Origin: Rickettsia sp. Oklahoma-10 | GTDB taxonomy: Bacteria > Pseudomonadota > Alphaproteobacteria > Rickettsiales > Rickettsiaceae | NCBI RefSeq assembly: GCF_039954865.1 | Contig: NZ_CP157197.1 | Span: 575,501 to 639,500 of the forward strand | DNA length: 64,000 nucleotides | Reading direction: 5' to 3' | Shown: positions 31,930-41,254 of the stretch, one piece after another | How positions within the stretch are numbered: position 1 is the stretch's first letter | Layout: each line of letters begins with the position of its first letter | The notes under the pieces: generated by a model | The model's database searches: none | What the model was told of the DNA's origin: nothing | What the model saw: only the letters and a program-made list of their open reading frames with translations | Position numbers and translations under genes: made by a program

Positions 31930-32614
31930 ATTTAAAGAATTAAATGACAGGTCAATTGTATTTTAGTGTTACCGACAGTAATTAATAAAGGTACAGTTTT
32001 AACGTAAGAAGGTTATATTTATACAAAGACACTCAAACAAGCTTAGGTGATAACATATTTTATTAAATAAAACACTAGATATTAATATAGAAAAACCTTT
32101 ATATTTTAATGGAAAATTAGCAGTAATTTTATTTCTGGGTTCTAAAAATTGGTATCATTGGTTGCTAAAATTTTGGCCTAGATTAATTCTGTTAAAAGAA
32201 TCAAATTTTGAAAATGATCGTATCTATATTAATAATTTAAAATGTTCATGACAAATTAAGTCATTGGAAATAGTATTTAATTATTTAAATTTTAGCGTTA
32301 ATAAAAAGATTTAAGACGTTTTTTTATTAAGGCTAATAGTAAAGCATATGATAAAATATATATTTCTAGTAAATATGTTTCTACCTGAAAAATAGTTAGA
32401 AGATGAATTAAATAGAAAAATTTTCATAGCTCTAAAATGTAAAGTAGTAGAGATTGATCACGACACAACTCCTCCTAGAAATTTTTACAAAAGAATGGTA
32501 AGTTATATGTCGTGTGATTATTATCCCTTTCATGTAAATCAAACGACTGAAGAATATGATATGAAAATCAATATTGATCAATTTATTAAGTTTCTTAAGA
32601 AATTCTATTCCTAA
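31930..32614 (+). pseudogene. GT61-family glycosyltransferase, broken
   Basis: A forward frame reads YFNGKLAVILFLGSKNWYHW then LLKFWPRLILLKESNFENDR (~32090-32220). NWYHWLLKFWPRL is the signature of glycosyltransferase family 61 (DUF563). Downstream, in changed frames, KIYISSKYVSTWKIVRR resembles the family's 'KIYISR...yR.ivNE' block, and RNFYKRMVSYMSCDYYPFHV with INIDQFIKFLKKFYS gives a C-terminus ending at 32614. At least three frame changes kill it. It overlaps the tail of zapE by 20 nt on the opposite strand. Confidence 0.7.
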
Positions 32615-33785
32615 AATAATGATTTAACAAATAAGATGCACTATTCATTTCATTTAATCTTGATATAGTGCGTTTGAATTCTTCACTTCGATTAGAACCT
32701 TGATATATTTTATTAGGATTATCTTCTAAGCTCATAAACAAGAGTATTTTATAGAAATAGGCGTTATCGATAAAATTGATAAATCTAACGACCGTATTTG
32801 TATCCTCGATAGTATGAACATTATGAACTATAATAACTTTGAAATTTTGACAAATATTGACATAATCGATATAGCTAAGGTTTCTTGTAAATAATTCATT
32901 ATAATCAGTGACTAATATTCTTTTATGCACTTTTTGAAATGATATTGTTTTACCTAAAACTTCAATATTTTGAGGAGTAAAATTAGTATAGTTCCTTTTC
33001 AACTCTACTTCTAGATTCAATCCGTTGTTCGCATCTTGACGTACTGGTGTGTACGCTATGGTACTTTGCTCAGTATCTCCTATACATTCCTCTCTATAAG
33101 CGAGTTTTGCAAGAACTCCTGTAATAATTTTTTCAAGTTTATTTTGATTTTCTAGAGTTAAGGGATAAATAATTCTTTCTCCTGTAACTCCTAAAGCTTT
33201 ATCAAATCGATAATCATGGTGATTATCTAGATATTTAACATAAAATGTGTTATAGATTATTTTTATAAAAGGTAAGAAAGATTCTAGTTGTAACCCATCT
33301 TTGTAAAGATTGTTAGGACTTGTGTTAGAGGTGATAAAAATAAAAATATTTTGCTTGGTGAGTTCATAAAATAATCTACTGATTATCATCGCATCAGTAA
33401 TATCCTGAATTTCAAATTCATCTATACAAAGTACTCTGGTTTTCTTAGCATAACCTTTAGCAATTTTTGCAATAATATCTTTTTGATTTTCTGTTTGTAA
33501 TTTATGCCTTGTTTTGTGAATTTCCTGCATAAGGTTCTGATAATGTATTATTATTTTAGGTGCAGTTAATTTTTTAAAAAAAGAATTCATCAGCATAGTT
33601 TTGCCACTACCCACCGGACCGTATAAATAAATTCCACTTTTTAGGTTATTTTTGCTAAATATTTGAAGTAGTTTTCGAGGTTTATTAAGCTCTAAGGCAA
33701 TCTCAGCGAACTCTTTGGATAAAGCAATTTGTTTTACGTCTAATGTTATTGTCACTTGATTATATCCTTTTATACGATTTAACAC
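32595..33785 (-). CDS. zapE: ZapE/AFG1-type AAA ATPase with RPE1 insertion
   Basis: This is an ATPase of the AFG1/ZapE family; E. coli ZapE associates with the division ring, while mitochondrial AFG1 aids turnover of oxidase subunits. Walker A is GIYLYGPVGSGKTMLMNSFF (residues ~51-70), Walker B VLCIDEFEIQDITDA, and sensor-like ITSNTSPNNLYKDGLQ follows, all family-typical. Residues ~225-263 are an RPE1 insertion (32995-33113). The start used is GTG at 33785 because no in-frame ATG precedes the conserved region. The protein is 396 residues, longer than E. coli ZapE partly because of the insert. Confidence 0.9.
   Translation of the reverse strand: MLNRIKGYNQVTITLDVKQIALSKEFAEIALELNKPRKLLQIFSKNNLKSGIYLYGPVGSGKTMLMNSFFKKLTAPKIIIHYQNLMQEIHKTRHKLQTENQKDIIAKIAKGYAKKTRVLCIDEFEIQDITDAMIISRLFYELTKQNIFIFITSNTSPNNLYKDGLQLESFLPFIKIIYNTFYVKYLDNHHDYRFDKALGVTGERIIYPLTLENQNKLEKIITGVLAKLAYREECIGDTEQSTIAYTPVRQDANNGLNLEVELKRNYTNFTPQNIEVLGKTISFQKVHKRILVTDYNELFTRNLSYIDYVNICQNFKVIIVHNVHTIEDTNTVVRFINFIDNAYFYKILLFMSLEDNPNKIYQGSNRSEEFKRTISRLNEMNSASYLLNHYFRNRIS
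32995..33113 (-). repeat. RPE1 palindromic element, in frame in zapE
   Basis: The reverse-strand translation LAKLAYREECIGDTEQSTIA followed by YTPVRQDANNGLNLEVELKR follows the RPE1 protein pattern, with degeneration of the 'LPLEVE' end to NLEVELK. Confidence 0.85.
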
Positions 33786-33789
33786 ATTT

Positions 33790-34206
33790 CGTGGGGTAGT
33801 ACTATCAATTTTTTCATAAGTATTTTTTAGGTAAATAATTCAATAACTAAATTCAAATTTTTTTACAGAAACGGCTAATACATAATCATTTTTATTTACT
33901 TTAGAACTCTCTAAAATATTATGTAATTTGATAATTGCTTGCTCTACTGTGTTAATAAAGAATTTTTTTAAAATTAATAATATTTTAGTTTATCATTATC
34001 GTACACAATCTATTTTTATAAAGAATATCTGCGTTATATACTAATATTTAAAATTTGTTGCTAATCAATTTTATTTACACTAGGGCAGAGTGCAATATCT
34101 GCACTCATTATTATCACTTCTTTTGCATGTGAGTCAAAAAGCCAAATTTGTTCTATAAAAGGTAATTTAGTAAGATTTGTTAAAAAAGGAAGATTCTATG
34201 AACTAT
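33790..34206. other. Gap between queA and zapE with unidentified reverse-strand fragments
   Basis: Reverse-strand pieces read LTKLPFIEQIWLFDSHAKEV with IIMSADIALCPSVNKID and a stop (~34170-34065), and FINTVEQAIIKLHNILESSK (~33960-33900). Both look like decayed coding sequence without start codons; no family was recognised. Confidence 0.4.
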
Positions 34207-35367
34207 TCATATTTTTCTATACAAAAGTGTTGCATCGCCGTAGCTGAAAAAGCGCATTTTTTCTTTTATAGCATATTTATATAATTCATGCATTTCTTTA
34301 AATCCTGCAAAAGCACATATAAGCATAAATAAAGTAGATTTAGGAAAATGGAAATTAGTAAGTAATATATCTGCTGTTTGAAATTTAAAGCCTGGAATTA
34401 TAAATATATCGGTTTCAAAATCACCAGCTTTTACTGTGCCGTTATTGCAAGAACTCTCAAGGGTTCTAAGTGTCGTAGTGCCGACTGCAATAATACGTCG
34501 CTTTTCTTGCTTTGCTTTATTGATTAGTCCAGCAGTTTCAGGAGTAATAGAGCAATATTCGGTATGCATTTTATGTTCATGAATATTTTCGGTTTTTACC
34601 GGTAAAAAAGTTCCAGCTCCTACATGTAGTGTTAAAAATGTAGCTTGTATATTTTTTGCTTTAATTTTATTAAGTATATCCTTAGTAAAATGTAGTCCAG
34701 CCGTTGGTGCTGCAACTGAACCTTCTATACTACTATAAACGTTTTGGTAACGTTCATTATCGTTTTTTTGTGCTTCGTGGCCTCTAATATAAAGCGGTAG
34801 TGGCATCTCACCGTATTTATCTAGGAACTCAAATACAGAAATATCATCAAGCTCAAATTTTACTTTGATCTCACCCATCGCAAGTTTTTCGGCAATGATT
34901 ATTTTATGATTATCAAAGTAAAACTCATCGCCTATATTAAGTTTTCGTGCAGGTTTTGCGAAAGCCGACCAACAATTATTAGATAATCTTTGATTTAAAT
35001 TTATTGTAATATTAGATCTATTTCCCGACTCTACTTCTAGGGGTAACTTGTATGTCAGTCTACTACTCGAATCCTCAATTATGTTTGTGTACGCTACAGT
35101 TTTACATTTCGTGTCTCCTTCAAATACTTCTCTATACGCGAGTTTAGACAGAGGGCTATTTTTCTTTAAATTTAGTTTTGCCTTGATGACTTTGCTATTA
35201 TTAAAGACTAATAAATCACCTTCTTGTAAGTAATCTATTATGTTGTAAAATTTAGTTTTAATAGGTGGCGTAGCAGTAATTAATAAATCTGAATGGTCAC
35301 GTTTACTAGATGGATATTGTGCAATAAGTTCACTTGGCAAATCAAAGTCAAAATCAGATAGTTTCAT
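34207..35367 (-). CDS. queA: S-adenosylmethionine:tRNA ribosyltransferase-isomerase with RPE1 insertion
   Basis: QueA transfers and isomerises the ribosyl group of SAM onto preQ1 in tRNA, making epoxyqueuosine. Landmarks are the N-terminal [14 protein letters not shown], the central [19 protein letters not shown]-like [12 protein letters not shown], and the C-terminal [19 protein letters not shown] and YGDATLL. Residues ~72-116 are RPE1 (35018-35152), interrupting the first beta-domain between LKKNSPL and NITINL. The 386-residue length equals a normal ~340-residue QueA plus the insert. Confidence 0.96.
   Translation of the reverse strand: MKLSDFDFDLPSELIAQYPSSKRDHSDLLITATPPIKTKFYNIIDYLQEGDLLVFNNSKVIKAKLNLKKNSPLSKLAYREVFEGDTKCKTVAYTNIIEDSSSRLTYKLPLEVESGNRSNITINLNQRLSNNCWSAFAKPARKLNIGDEFYFDNHKIIIAEKLAMGEIKVKFELDDISVFEFLDKYGEMPLPLYIRGHEAQKNDNERYQNVYSSIEGSVAAPTAGLHFTKDILNKIKAKNIQATFLTLHVGAGTFLPVKTENIHEHKMHTEYCSITPETAGLINKAKQEKRRIIAVGTTTLRTLESSCNNGTVKAGDFETDIFIIPGFKFQTADILLTNFHFPKSTLFMLICAFAGFKEMHELYKYAIKEKMRFFSYGDATLLYRKI
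35018..35152 (-). repeat. RPE1 palindromic element, in frame in queA
   Basis: The reverse-strand translation [20 protein letters not shown], then [20 protein letters not shown] and ESGN, is a clear RPE1 peptide, retaining LAYRE, EGDT, AYTN and LPLEVE. Confidence 0.92.
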
Positions 35368-35499
35368 TATTTAAATATTAGTAGCTAAAGTAATTATTAT
35401 AATAGCATATTACAATATTTAATATAAGATTTTATTTATTGATTACTTATTAATAACTCAATTATTTATTGACTAATAAAAGGCAATTTTTATGAAAAT

Positions 35500-35965
35500 A
35501 CAATCAGAAAAATCATGATATCTGGATGATGTGATTAGGGATAAATTTGTAGTTATTAAGTCATAAAGTATATAGAAAACAATCAAGAATTAGGCTGAAT
35601 AATATAGATTGTTATTCAATATCTGAACAATATGAAAGTAAAATAAAAAGCTATGCATTTTTGAGAGAGTAGTTTATTCAAGAAGTAAAAGATTTAATTA
35701 ATTAGGATGAAGATATTTTATAAATCTACTTAATTCAACCTATGATATAGCAATATAATTTCTAAAATAGTAAAGGATCTGGTAACCGCTATATAATATT
35801 AATTTAGTAGGGACTTTGTTAACAAATCTAGATGCAAATACAGAATTTAATAAATATAGAGATAAAAACTTTTTACAAGCTGCATACAATATGCACAATA
35901 AAGAAATGGTTAAGCTTTTACTTACAAAAAGAATAGATCCGGTTATTGAAGTTTTATAACCAAGT
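35500..35965 (+). pseudogene. Ankyrin-repeat protein remnant, copy 1
   Basis: The forward frame at ~35812-35958 reads LTNLDANTEFNKYRDKNFLQ then AAYNMHNKEMVKLLLTKRID, an ankyrin repeat ('A...gh.emvklLL..g.d'). Upstream frames carry KIKSYAFLRE and FIQEVKDLI, matched by similar words in the next remnant. Stops and shifts are frequent. No start codon with a ribosome site was found. Confidence 0.6.
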
Positions 35966-35989
35966 AAAAGAGAATAACAATTCAAAAAA

Positions 35990-36880
35990 AATGAGGTTTG
36001 ATTATATAGATGATTATTCTAAAGTTAAAGCTGCAATAAATTATAGCTCAATATTGAAGAAAAAGAAATGAAATTATGTTAAAATAAAGCAATATGAATT
36101 TTTAGAGAAAGTTTTGTCAAGGAATTCAAAGATTCTCTTGAAGGCCAGAGTTAAAGATCTATCCTTTCATACATTGCGATATATGCAATATTACAAAATC
36201 CTGGTCCTGTTATAGTTAAAGCAATTCATCAGGACTATTACGATTTAGTGTATAGAGTTTGTTAACAGCTCTAAATGAATTAGTCCAAATACAGTAAATA
36301 CATATATTGGAGTATGGTTCTAGCAATCTTTTAAATTTTGCGTGTGTTAATTATCAGAAAAATATAGATAGGCTTTTATTTAAAGAAGGAGCAAGTATAG
36401 ACTCTGGCGATAATTCAGGTATAACTCCTTTATGTAATGCTATAGAAGTCAAGTATTTCTAATTGAAATAGAGCTAATCCTAATTATGGTGAATAGGGAA
36501 AAATATCTTGTTTAGATATAGCTACTTAAAAAAGAATAGATCTAATAGATAGAATAAATATGCCAAAAGTATTTTTATAATATGGTGGTAACTCAGATTT
36601 ATTAATTCCTTATTCTACCAAACAAATGCTCTATGATGAAAGAATCAATACAGGTGTTAGGTCATTTAAAGTAAAATGAGAATAAGCGTTTTGTAAGAAA
36701 GATTATAAGGAAATTGAGGCTATTGACAAGAAAGATTTAGCTGCATTTTTTCAATGAAAAGCAGACATATTGTCAGTTATAAAAGATGTTTTTAATTTTA
36801 AAGAATTTAAGTCAATAATATAAGTTTATTTTTAATAAAAAGTCTTTTTTAGGTGGTTCTAAAATGCAGCAGTTAGGGAA
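35990..36880 (+). pseudogene. Ankyrin-repeat protein remnant, copy 2
   Basis: A forward frame reads FACVNYQKNIDRLLFKEGAS then IDSGDNSGITPLCNAIEVKY (~36338-36450), two adjoining ankyrin repeats including the 'G.TPL..A' turn. A leading part, KIKQYEFLEKVL, parallels KIKSYAFLRE of the copy before it, so the two remnants are probably tandem paralogues. Multiple stops are present. Confidence 0.6.
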
Positions 36881-37052
36881 AAATAGATCTTTATGTGAAA
36901 AATTATGAACAATAAGTAAAAAGACGTTACGTATTCACCTTAAAAGTTCTATGTGCTTTTAAACTCCAAAAATCTTATTAATAGTAACAGCAAAGGCTCA
37001 TGCTGACTTAGTTAAAGGTTAAGTCTATTATTACCGCGCTTGTTGTATGACT

Positions 37053-37156
37053 TCTATGTCATCCCTGCGGAAGTGGAAATTCAGTAAAACCTTGTTGTTT
37101 TTAGGTTTAGTTTATCAAATATGTACTAATTATTATTTATTTTAGATTCATGACAT
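37053..37156. repeat. Degenerate type B palindromic repeat
   Basis: It starts ttctatgtcatccctgcgg and ends tagattcatgacat. The core holds aaaaccttgttgtttttagg and tatgtactaattatt, shared with the copy at 61729. Confidence 0.5.
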
Positions 37157-37181
37157 CAAACATAGACAAGGCAGCGCTGCC

Positions 37182-38951
37182 TCACACTATCAATCCTTTT
37201 ACTTGAGAATCCCATAATTTTTGATATAGCTTACTATTTTTTAGTAATTCTGTGTGGCTACCTTCATCAATTATGTTTCCTTTATCAAAAACTAAAATTC
37301 TATCCATATTTAGTAAAGTTGATAATCTGTGGGCAATAACTATCACGGTTTTATTTTGCATTAAATATTCTATTGATTCTTGAATTAGGTTTTCCGTTTC
37401 GCTATCTAAACTACTTGTTGCTTCATCGAGAATTAAGATAGGAGCATTTTTTAATATAGCCCTTGCTATAATAATTCTTTGACGCTGACCACCGGATAAA
37501 TTATTTCCCCGCTCTCCGCACATAGTATCATAACCGTTCGGTAAATTATTGATAACATTGTGGATATGTGCAGATTTTGCTGCTTCTATAACTTCCTCAA
37601 GAGTAGCTTCTTTTTTCCCGTATCTGATATTTTCCAAAATAGTACGATGAAAAAGTACCGGTTCTTGCGGTATAAGACTAATAGCTTTTCTAAGAGAATC
37701 TTGAGTTACATTTTTAATATTTTGATTATCTATTAAAATCATTCCTTCTGCTATATCATGTAACCTAGTAAGCAAACTAATAAAAGTGGTTTTTCCTGAC
37801 CCGGAAAATCCGACTAGACCTACTTTTTGTTTACTTGGTATTAATACCGATTTATTATAAAATAGATTATTATTATGATGATAATTAAAGGTAACATTTC
37901 TAAATTCAATCACACCTGCTTTAATATCTAAAGGCGTAGCATTTTCAATATCCGTTATAATATGCGGTGCCATTAAAGATAAACCTTGGTTAAATGCACC
38001 AACCTGTTCAAATATATCACCTATTTCTTGGGTTAAATCCCAGATATCGTCTGCTACATTTATGCATAATGTGAACACTAATACGCAATCACCTATAGTT
38101 ATAGATAATGTGCTGCGAAGTACCGACAAATAATAAATCATTATAAAAATCATTATTGAACAAGAAGTCCCAAGAGCATAGCGTAATTTGAACATAAAGA
38201 ATTGCATAGTTTGCTCATCGGCTACAGCATTTTCTACTCTTGTTTCTAGGTGCTGACGTTCAAATTTATGGGCTGTAAACATTCTAACTGCATTAATGTT
38301 GCTAATTGCATCTACTATACTACCAGCAACAAAAGATTGGCTTCTAGCATAATTTAATGAGTATTTATTGATTTTATCTGAGAAAAGAACACTAAGTCCT
38401 AAAAAAACCGTAATCCATAAAATAAATATCGTAGCAAAAATATAATGTACCGAATATAAAGCAATTAATGCAAATACAATAATTGCTAGTTTACGAAGAA
38501 TTTTTTCACCGAATATTGAAATGATCATCTCAAACGATCTTGCGGTTTCGGTAATACGATTGCTAATATGTCCTGCTAGATTATCCTGAAAGAATTTATG
38601 GCTATGATATTGTGTATAATTATAAAGTTCATTTAGTATTTTTCCTTTTATTACAGGCAGAGTCTTTAGATACAAATAATCATATGAACGATATGCTATA
38701 TTAATACTCTCCCACCAAAGAGCATAAAATACTGCCCAGTAAATCATGGACGATAAAAAGTTGTGAGTATTCTCACCGCTAAAAGATTCAATTAAATCAA
38801 TGATTTTCTGAAGTAATATACTATCAATTGCTGGAATCATACCAAGTAAAATACAGATTACTGTTAATAAAGTAATTTTAAATTTATCGCATTTTAAAAA
38901 ATAAATACCTAAGCTAAATGTCGATTGGGATAAAGTAGGGTATGTTATCAC
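37182..38951 (-). CDS. ABC exporter, fused permease and ATPase (MsbA/Atm1-like half-transporter)
   Basis: This is an inner-membrane half-transporter that dimerises to export a lipid, peptide or drug; the substrate is not determinable. About six membrane helices occupy the N-terminal 300 residues. The ATPase domain shows Walker A VGFSGSGKTTFI, Q-loop LIPQEPVLFHRTI, signature NLSGGQRQR, Walker B APILILDEATSSLD and the H-loop IAHRLST. The frame could open at an ATG at 39011, but a GAGGTG ribosome site (CACCTC, 38959-38964) sits 7 nt before the GTG at 38951, just ahead of the TYPTLSQ start; I prefer that start (589 residues). Two decayed ABC exporters are nearby (4200, 49900). Confidence 0.88.
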   Translation of the reverse strand: MITYPTLSQSTFSLGIYFLKCDKFKITLLTVICILLGMIPAIDSILLQKIIDLIESFSGENTHNFLSSMIYWAVFYALWWESINIAYRSYDYLYLKTLPVIKGKILNELYNYTQYHSHKFFQDNLAGHISNRITETARSFEMIISIFGEKILRKLAIIVFALIALYSVHYIFATIFILWITVFLGLSVLFSDKINKYSLNYARSQSFVAGSIVDAISNINAVRMFTAHKFERQHLETRVENAVADEQTMQFFMFKLRYALGTSCSIMIFIMIYYLSVLRSTLSITIGDCVLVFTLCINVADDIWDLTQEIGDIFEQVGAFNQGLSLMAPHIITDIENATPLDIKAGVIEFRNVTFNYHHNNNLFYNKSVLIPSKQKVGLVGFSGSGKTTFISLLTRLHDIAEGMILIDNQNIKNVTQDSLRKAISLIPQEPVLFHRTILENIRYGKKEATLEEVIEAAKSAHIHNVINNLPNGYDTMCGERGNNLSGGQRQRIIIARAILKNAPILILDEATSSLDSETENLIQESIEYLMQNKTVIVIAHRLSTLLNMDRILVFDKGNIIDEGSHTELLKNSKLYQKLWDSQVKGLIV

Positions 38952-39137
38952 GATAATGCACCTCGATTTCAAAATAATATAAAATAATATATTAATGCGT
39001 ATTAAGAGCATATATTCAATTATTTTGCAAAAATATACCTAAAAGATATTAAATGTATGGAAAAATAATAAACAAGCCTTGCTTCTTACCCTAAATAATG
39101 CTACAAAACTCAGACAATAAATTCAAAATCATTAGAA

Positions 39138-39431
39138 ATGCAAGAAAAAGAATTATCTAATAATTTTTTAGAAGAACAAGAAAAGTCTAAGGAAGGCGAT
39201 TCTCCGTTCTTTGATGTAAAATATATTTGTCAAGCCAGTTTATTAATTACAGATTCTATCCGAAAAGGGTATGATGTAACGCAATTGCCTAATGGTGATA
39301 TTAATGTTACAGAAGTAAGAATAGTAAATGTTCATTATAATTGGAACTCCGAAAAAGGGAAATTTGTTAAAACTAATCAGATAGAATTTAATAATAGCAA
39401 AAGCGGCTTATTAAATCAAATACTGTATTGA
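39138..39431 (+). CDS. Rickettsia-specific small protein (DUF2671-like)
   Basis: This 97-residue acidic, soluble protein has no signal peptide or membrane helix. The conserved-looking core is FFDVKYICQASLLITDSIRK then GYDVTQLPNGDINVTEVRIV. I associate it from memory with the rickettsial family DUF2671; its function is unknown. It lies between the divergent ABC exporter and cydA and ends 10 nt before a type B palindromic repeat. Confidence 0.75.
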   Translation: MQEKELSNNFLEEQEKSKEGDSPFFDVKYICQASLLITDSIRKGYDVTQLPNGDINVTEVRIVNVHYNWNSEKGKFVKTNQIEFNNSKSGLLNQILY

Positions 39432-39440
39432 TGTGATTGT

Positions 39441-39577
39441 ATGTCATTCCCGCGGAGGCGGGAATCTAGAAAAACATATAAAAATTTGTTTTTTCTCATA
39501 TATTATTTATTGCGTCAAATATATAATTTTTGTACCATATTTTGGGATCCCCACCTCCGTGGGAAGGATATATCATA
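39441..39577. repeat. Type B palindromic repeat abutting the cydA start codon
   Basis: The left arm atgtcattcccgcggaggcg/ggaatc and the right arm gatccccacctccgtgggaa/ggatatatcat are imperfect inverted copies around ~80 nt of AT-rich core. The right arm ends immediately before the cydA ATG at 39578 and contains GGGAAGGA (39561-39568), the only good ribosome site for cydA. Confidence 0.75.
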
Positions 39578-40948
39578 ATGGAATTTGATCAAGTATTATT
39601 ATCGAGGGTTCAATTTGCTTTTACCATAAGTTTTCATGTAATATTCCCTGCCTTTACTATAGGGCTTGCAAGCTTTTTAGTGGTAATTGAAGGGCTATGG
39701 TTAAAAACAAAAAAACAGGTTTATCAAGAGATATACAGATTTTGGATTAAGATTTTTGCTGTTGCTTTTGGTATGGGGGTGGTTTCAGGCATTGTAATGT
39801 CTTATCAATTCGGCACTAATTGGTCAAATTTTTCAGATAAGATTGGAAATGTCCTCGGACCGCTTCTCGGTTTTGAAGTATTTACTGCCTTTTTCCTTGA
39901 ATCTTCTTTTTTAGGTATAATGTTATTTGGCTTTAATAAAGTAAGTAAAAAAGTACATTTTATTTCTACGTTAATAGTGGCCATTGGTACTGTAATCTCA
40001 GCTTTTTGGATAATTGCAGCCAGTAGTTGGATGCATACGCCTGCAGGTTTTGCGCTGCAAGGCAAAGGGTTCTTTTATCCTGTAAATTGGTTGGATATTA
40101 TTTTTAATCCTTCTTTCCCATATCGTTTTTTCCATATGATTACGGCGGCTTATTTAACTACTTCTTTTGTCATTGGTGGTGTAGGTAGTTTTTATTTACT
40201 CAATAATCGTTATAAAGAGCATGCTAAAATTATGCTTTTTATGGCGGTGTTAATGGCGTTAATCGTTGCGCCTATTCAAATATTTATCGGTCATCTACAT
40301 GGTTTAAATACTCTTAAATACCAGCCGGTCAAGGTTTCGGCTATAGAAGGTATTTGGAATACGGAAAAAGGAGCAGCTTTTAATCTTATCGGCTTGCCTG
40401 ACGGGAAAGAAGAAAAAACGAAATATGCTATAGAAATACCTTATGTTAGTAGTTTAATCTTGACACATAGTATAGATGGTGAGGTGAAAGGGTTGAAAGA
40501 ATGGACACAAGAAGAGCGTCCGCCGGTTGCAGTAGTATTTTTTAGCTTCCGTATTATGTTAGGTATTGGTTTCTTAATGGTATTTACAGGTGTAGCAGGC
40601 TTATATCTTTATTTGAAGAAAAGATTACATACTACGCATTGGTTTCAATATTGGTATATATTAATGTCACCTTCAGGTTTTATTGCAGTACTTGCTGGTT
40701 GGTTTGTAACTGAGGTAGGTAGACAACCTTATATAGTGTATAATATTTTAAAAACCGTGGATATGGTATCACCGGTACTTGGTAAATATGTATTTATTTC
40801 TCTAATTGCTTTTATAGTAGTATATGCGCTCATTTTCGGAGCAGGTATATATTACATAATGTATTTGATAAAAAAAGGTATAGAGGCGATAGATAATAAA
40901 GAAATGTATGGAGAGATTGGATTGAATAACCCTTTATTAGAAAAGTAA
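39578..40948 (+). CDS. cydA: Cytochrome bd-type quinol oxidase subunit I
   Basis: CydA carries the haems and quinol site of the bd oxidase, reducing oxygen with high affinity in the inner membrane. It shows the N-terminal LSRVQFAFTISFHVIFPAFT with the haem-ligand His near residue 19, GLNTLKYQPVKVSAIEGIW of the quinol-binding Q-loop with Lys and Glu, and the C-terminal GRQPYIVYNILKT block. The Q-loop is short, as in the CioA/cyanide-insensitive subgroup. The 457-residue start at 39578 follows GGGAAGGA with 9-nt spacing. An upstream in-frame extension to 39530 lies inside repeat DNA and is rejected. cydB is separated from it by a decayed toxin-antitoxin pair. Confidence 0.96.
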   Translation: MEFDQVLLSRVQFAFTISFHVIFPAFTIGLASFLVVIEGLWLKTKKQVYQEIYRFWIKIFAVAFGMGVVSGIVMSYQFGTNWSNFSDKIGNVLGPLLGFEVFTAFFLESSFLGIMLFGFNKVSKKVHFISTLIVAIGTVISAFWIIAASSWMHTPAGFALQGKGFFYPVNWLDIIFNPSFPYRFFHMITAAYLTTSFVIGGVGSFYLLNNRYKEHAKIMLFMAVLMALIVAPIQIFIGHLHGLNTLKYQPVKVSAIEGIWNTEKGAAFNLIGLPDGKEEKTKYAIEIPYVSSLILTHSIDGEVKGLKEWTQEERPPVAVVFFSFRIMLGIGFLMVFTGVAGLYLYLKKRLHTTHWFQYWYILMSPSGFIAVLAGWFVTEVGRQPYIVYNILKTVDMVSPVLGKYVFISLIAFIVVYALIFGAGIYYIMYLIKKGIEAIDNKEMYGEIGLNNPLLEK

Positions 40949-41027
40949 AACAGTTTTTATATTAATATATAAAATCATTATTGTAATTTTAACTATATTT
41001 ATTGAATAATCAAAACATTTTTTAAAT

Positions 41028-41216
41028 ATGCACTTAGAATATATAGTTAATATATCTGAAAATGGCAGAATAAATATTCCTGCAAAATTGAGACTAATTA
41101 CATATTTCTTTAGGAGATCACTTAATGTTAATATTTGATGAGGAATTAAAATTGATTCCTTTAAAAATAAAATAAAAGAATTGCAAATATTGGTAAAATC
41201 TAAAGATAAGAAGTAA
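41028..41216 (+). pseudogene. AbrB/MazE-like (VapB) antitoxin remnant
   Basis: The frame from the ATG at 41028 reads MHLEYIVNISENGRINIPAK, the swapped-hairpin AbrB DNA-binding start ('v..nGRi.IPa.lR'). It breaks, then continues in another frame as LMLIFDEELKLIPLK and finally KIKELQILVKSKDKK to the stop at 41214-41216. Two frame changes and a missing middle make it non-functional. It is followed 40 nt later by a PIN-domain toxin remnant. Confidence 0.7.
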
Positions 41217-41254
41217 TATATAATAATTTAGTCTTGAATTGATGCAAGAAAAAA

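Noticed and set aside
38952-39011. Start of the ABC exporter at the ATG at 39011
   Set aside because: The first 20 residues look non-native, and a GAGGTG site is placed correctly for the GTG at 38951; I kept the shorter form but the longer one is not excluded.
39530-39577. An upstream in-frame extension of cydA starting at 39530
   Set aside because: The extra 16 residues are encoded by the right arm of a palindromic repeat, while the ATG at 39578 begins the conserved CydA N-terminus and has a ribosome site at proper spacing.
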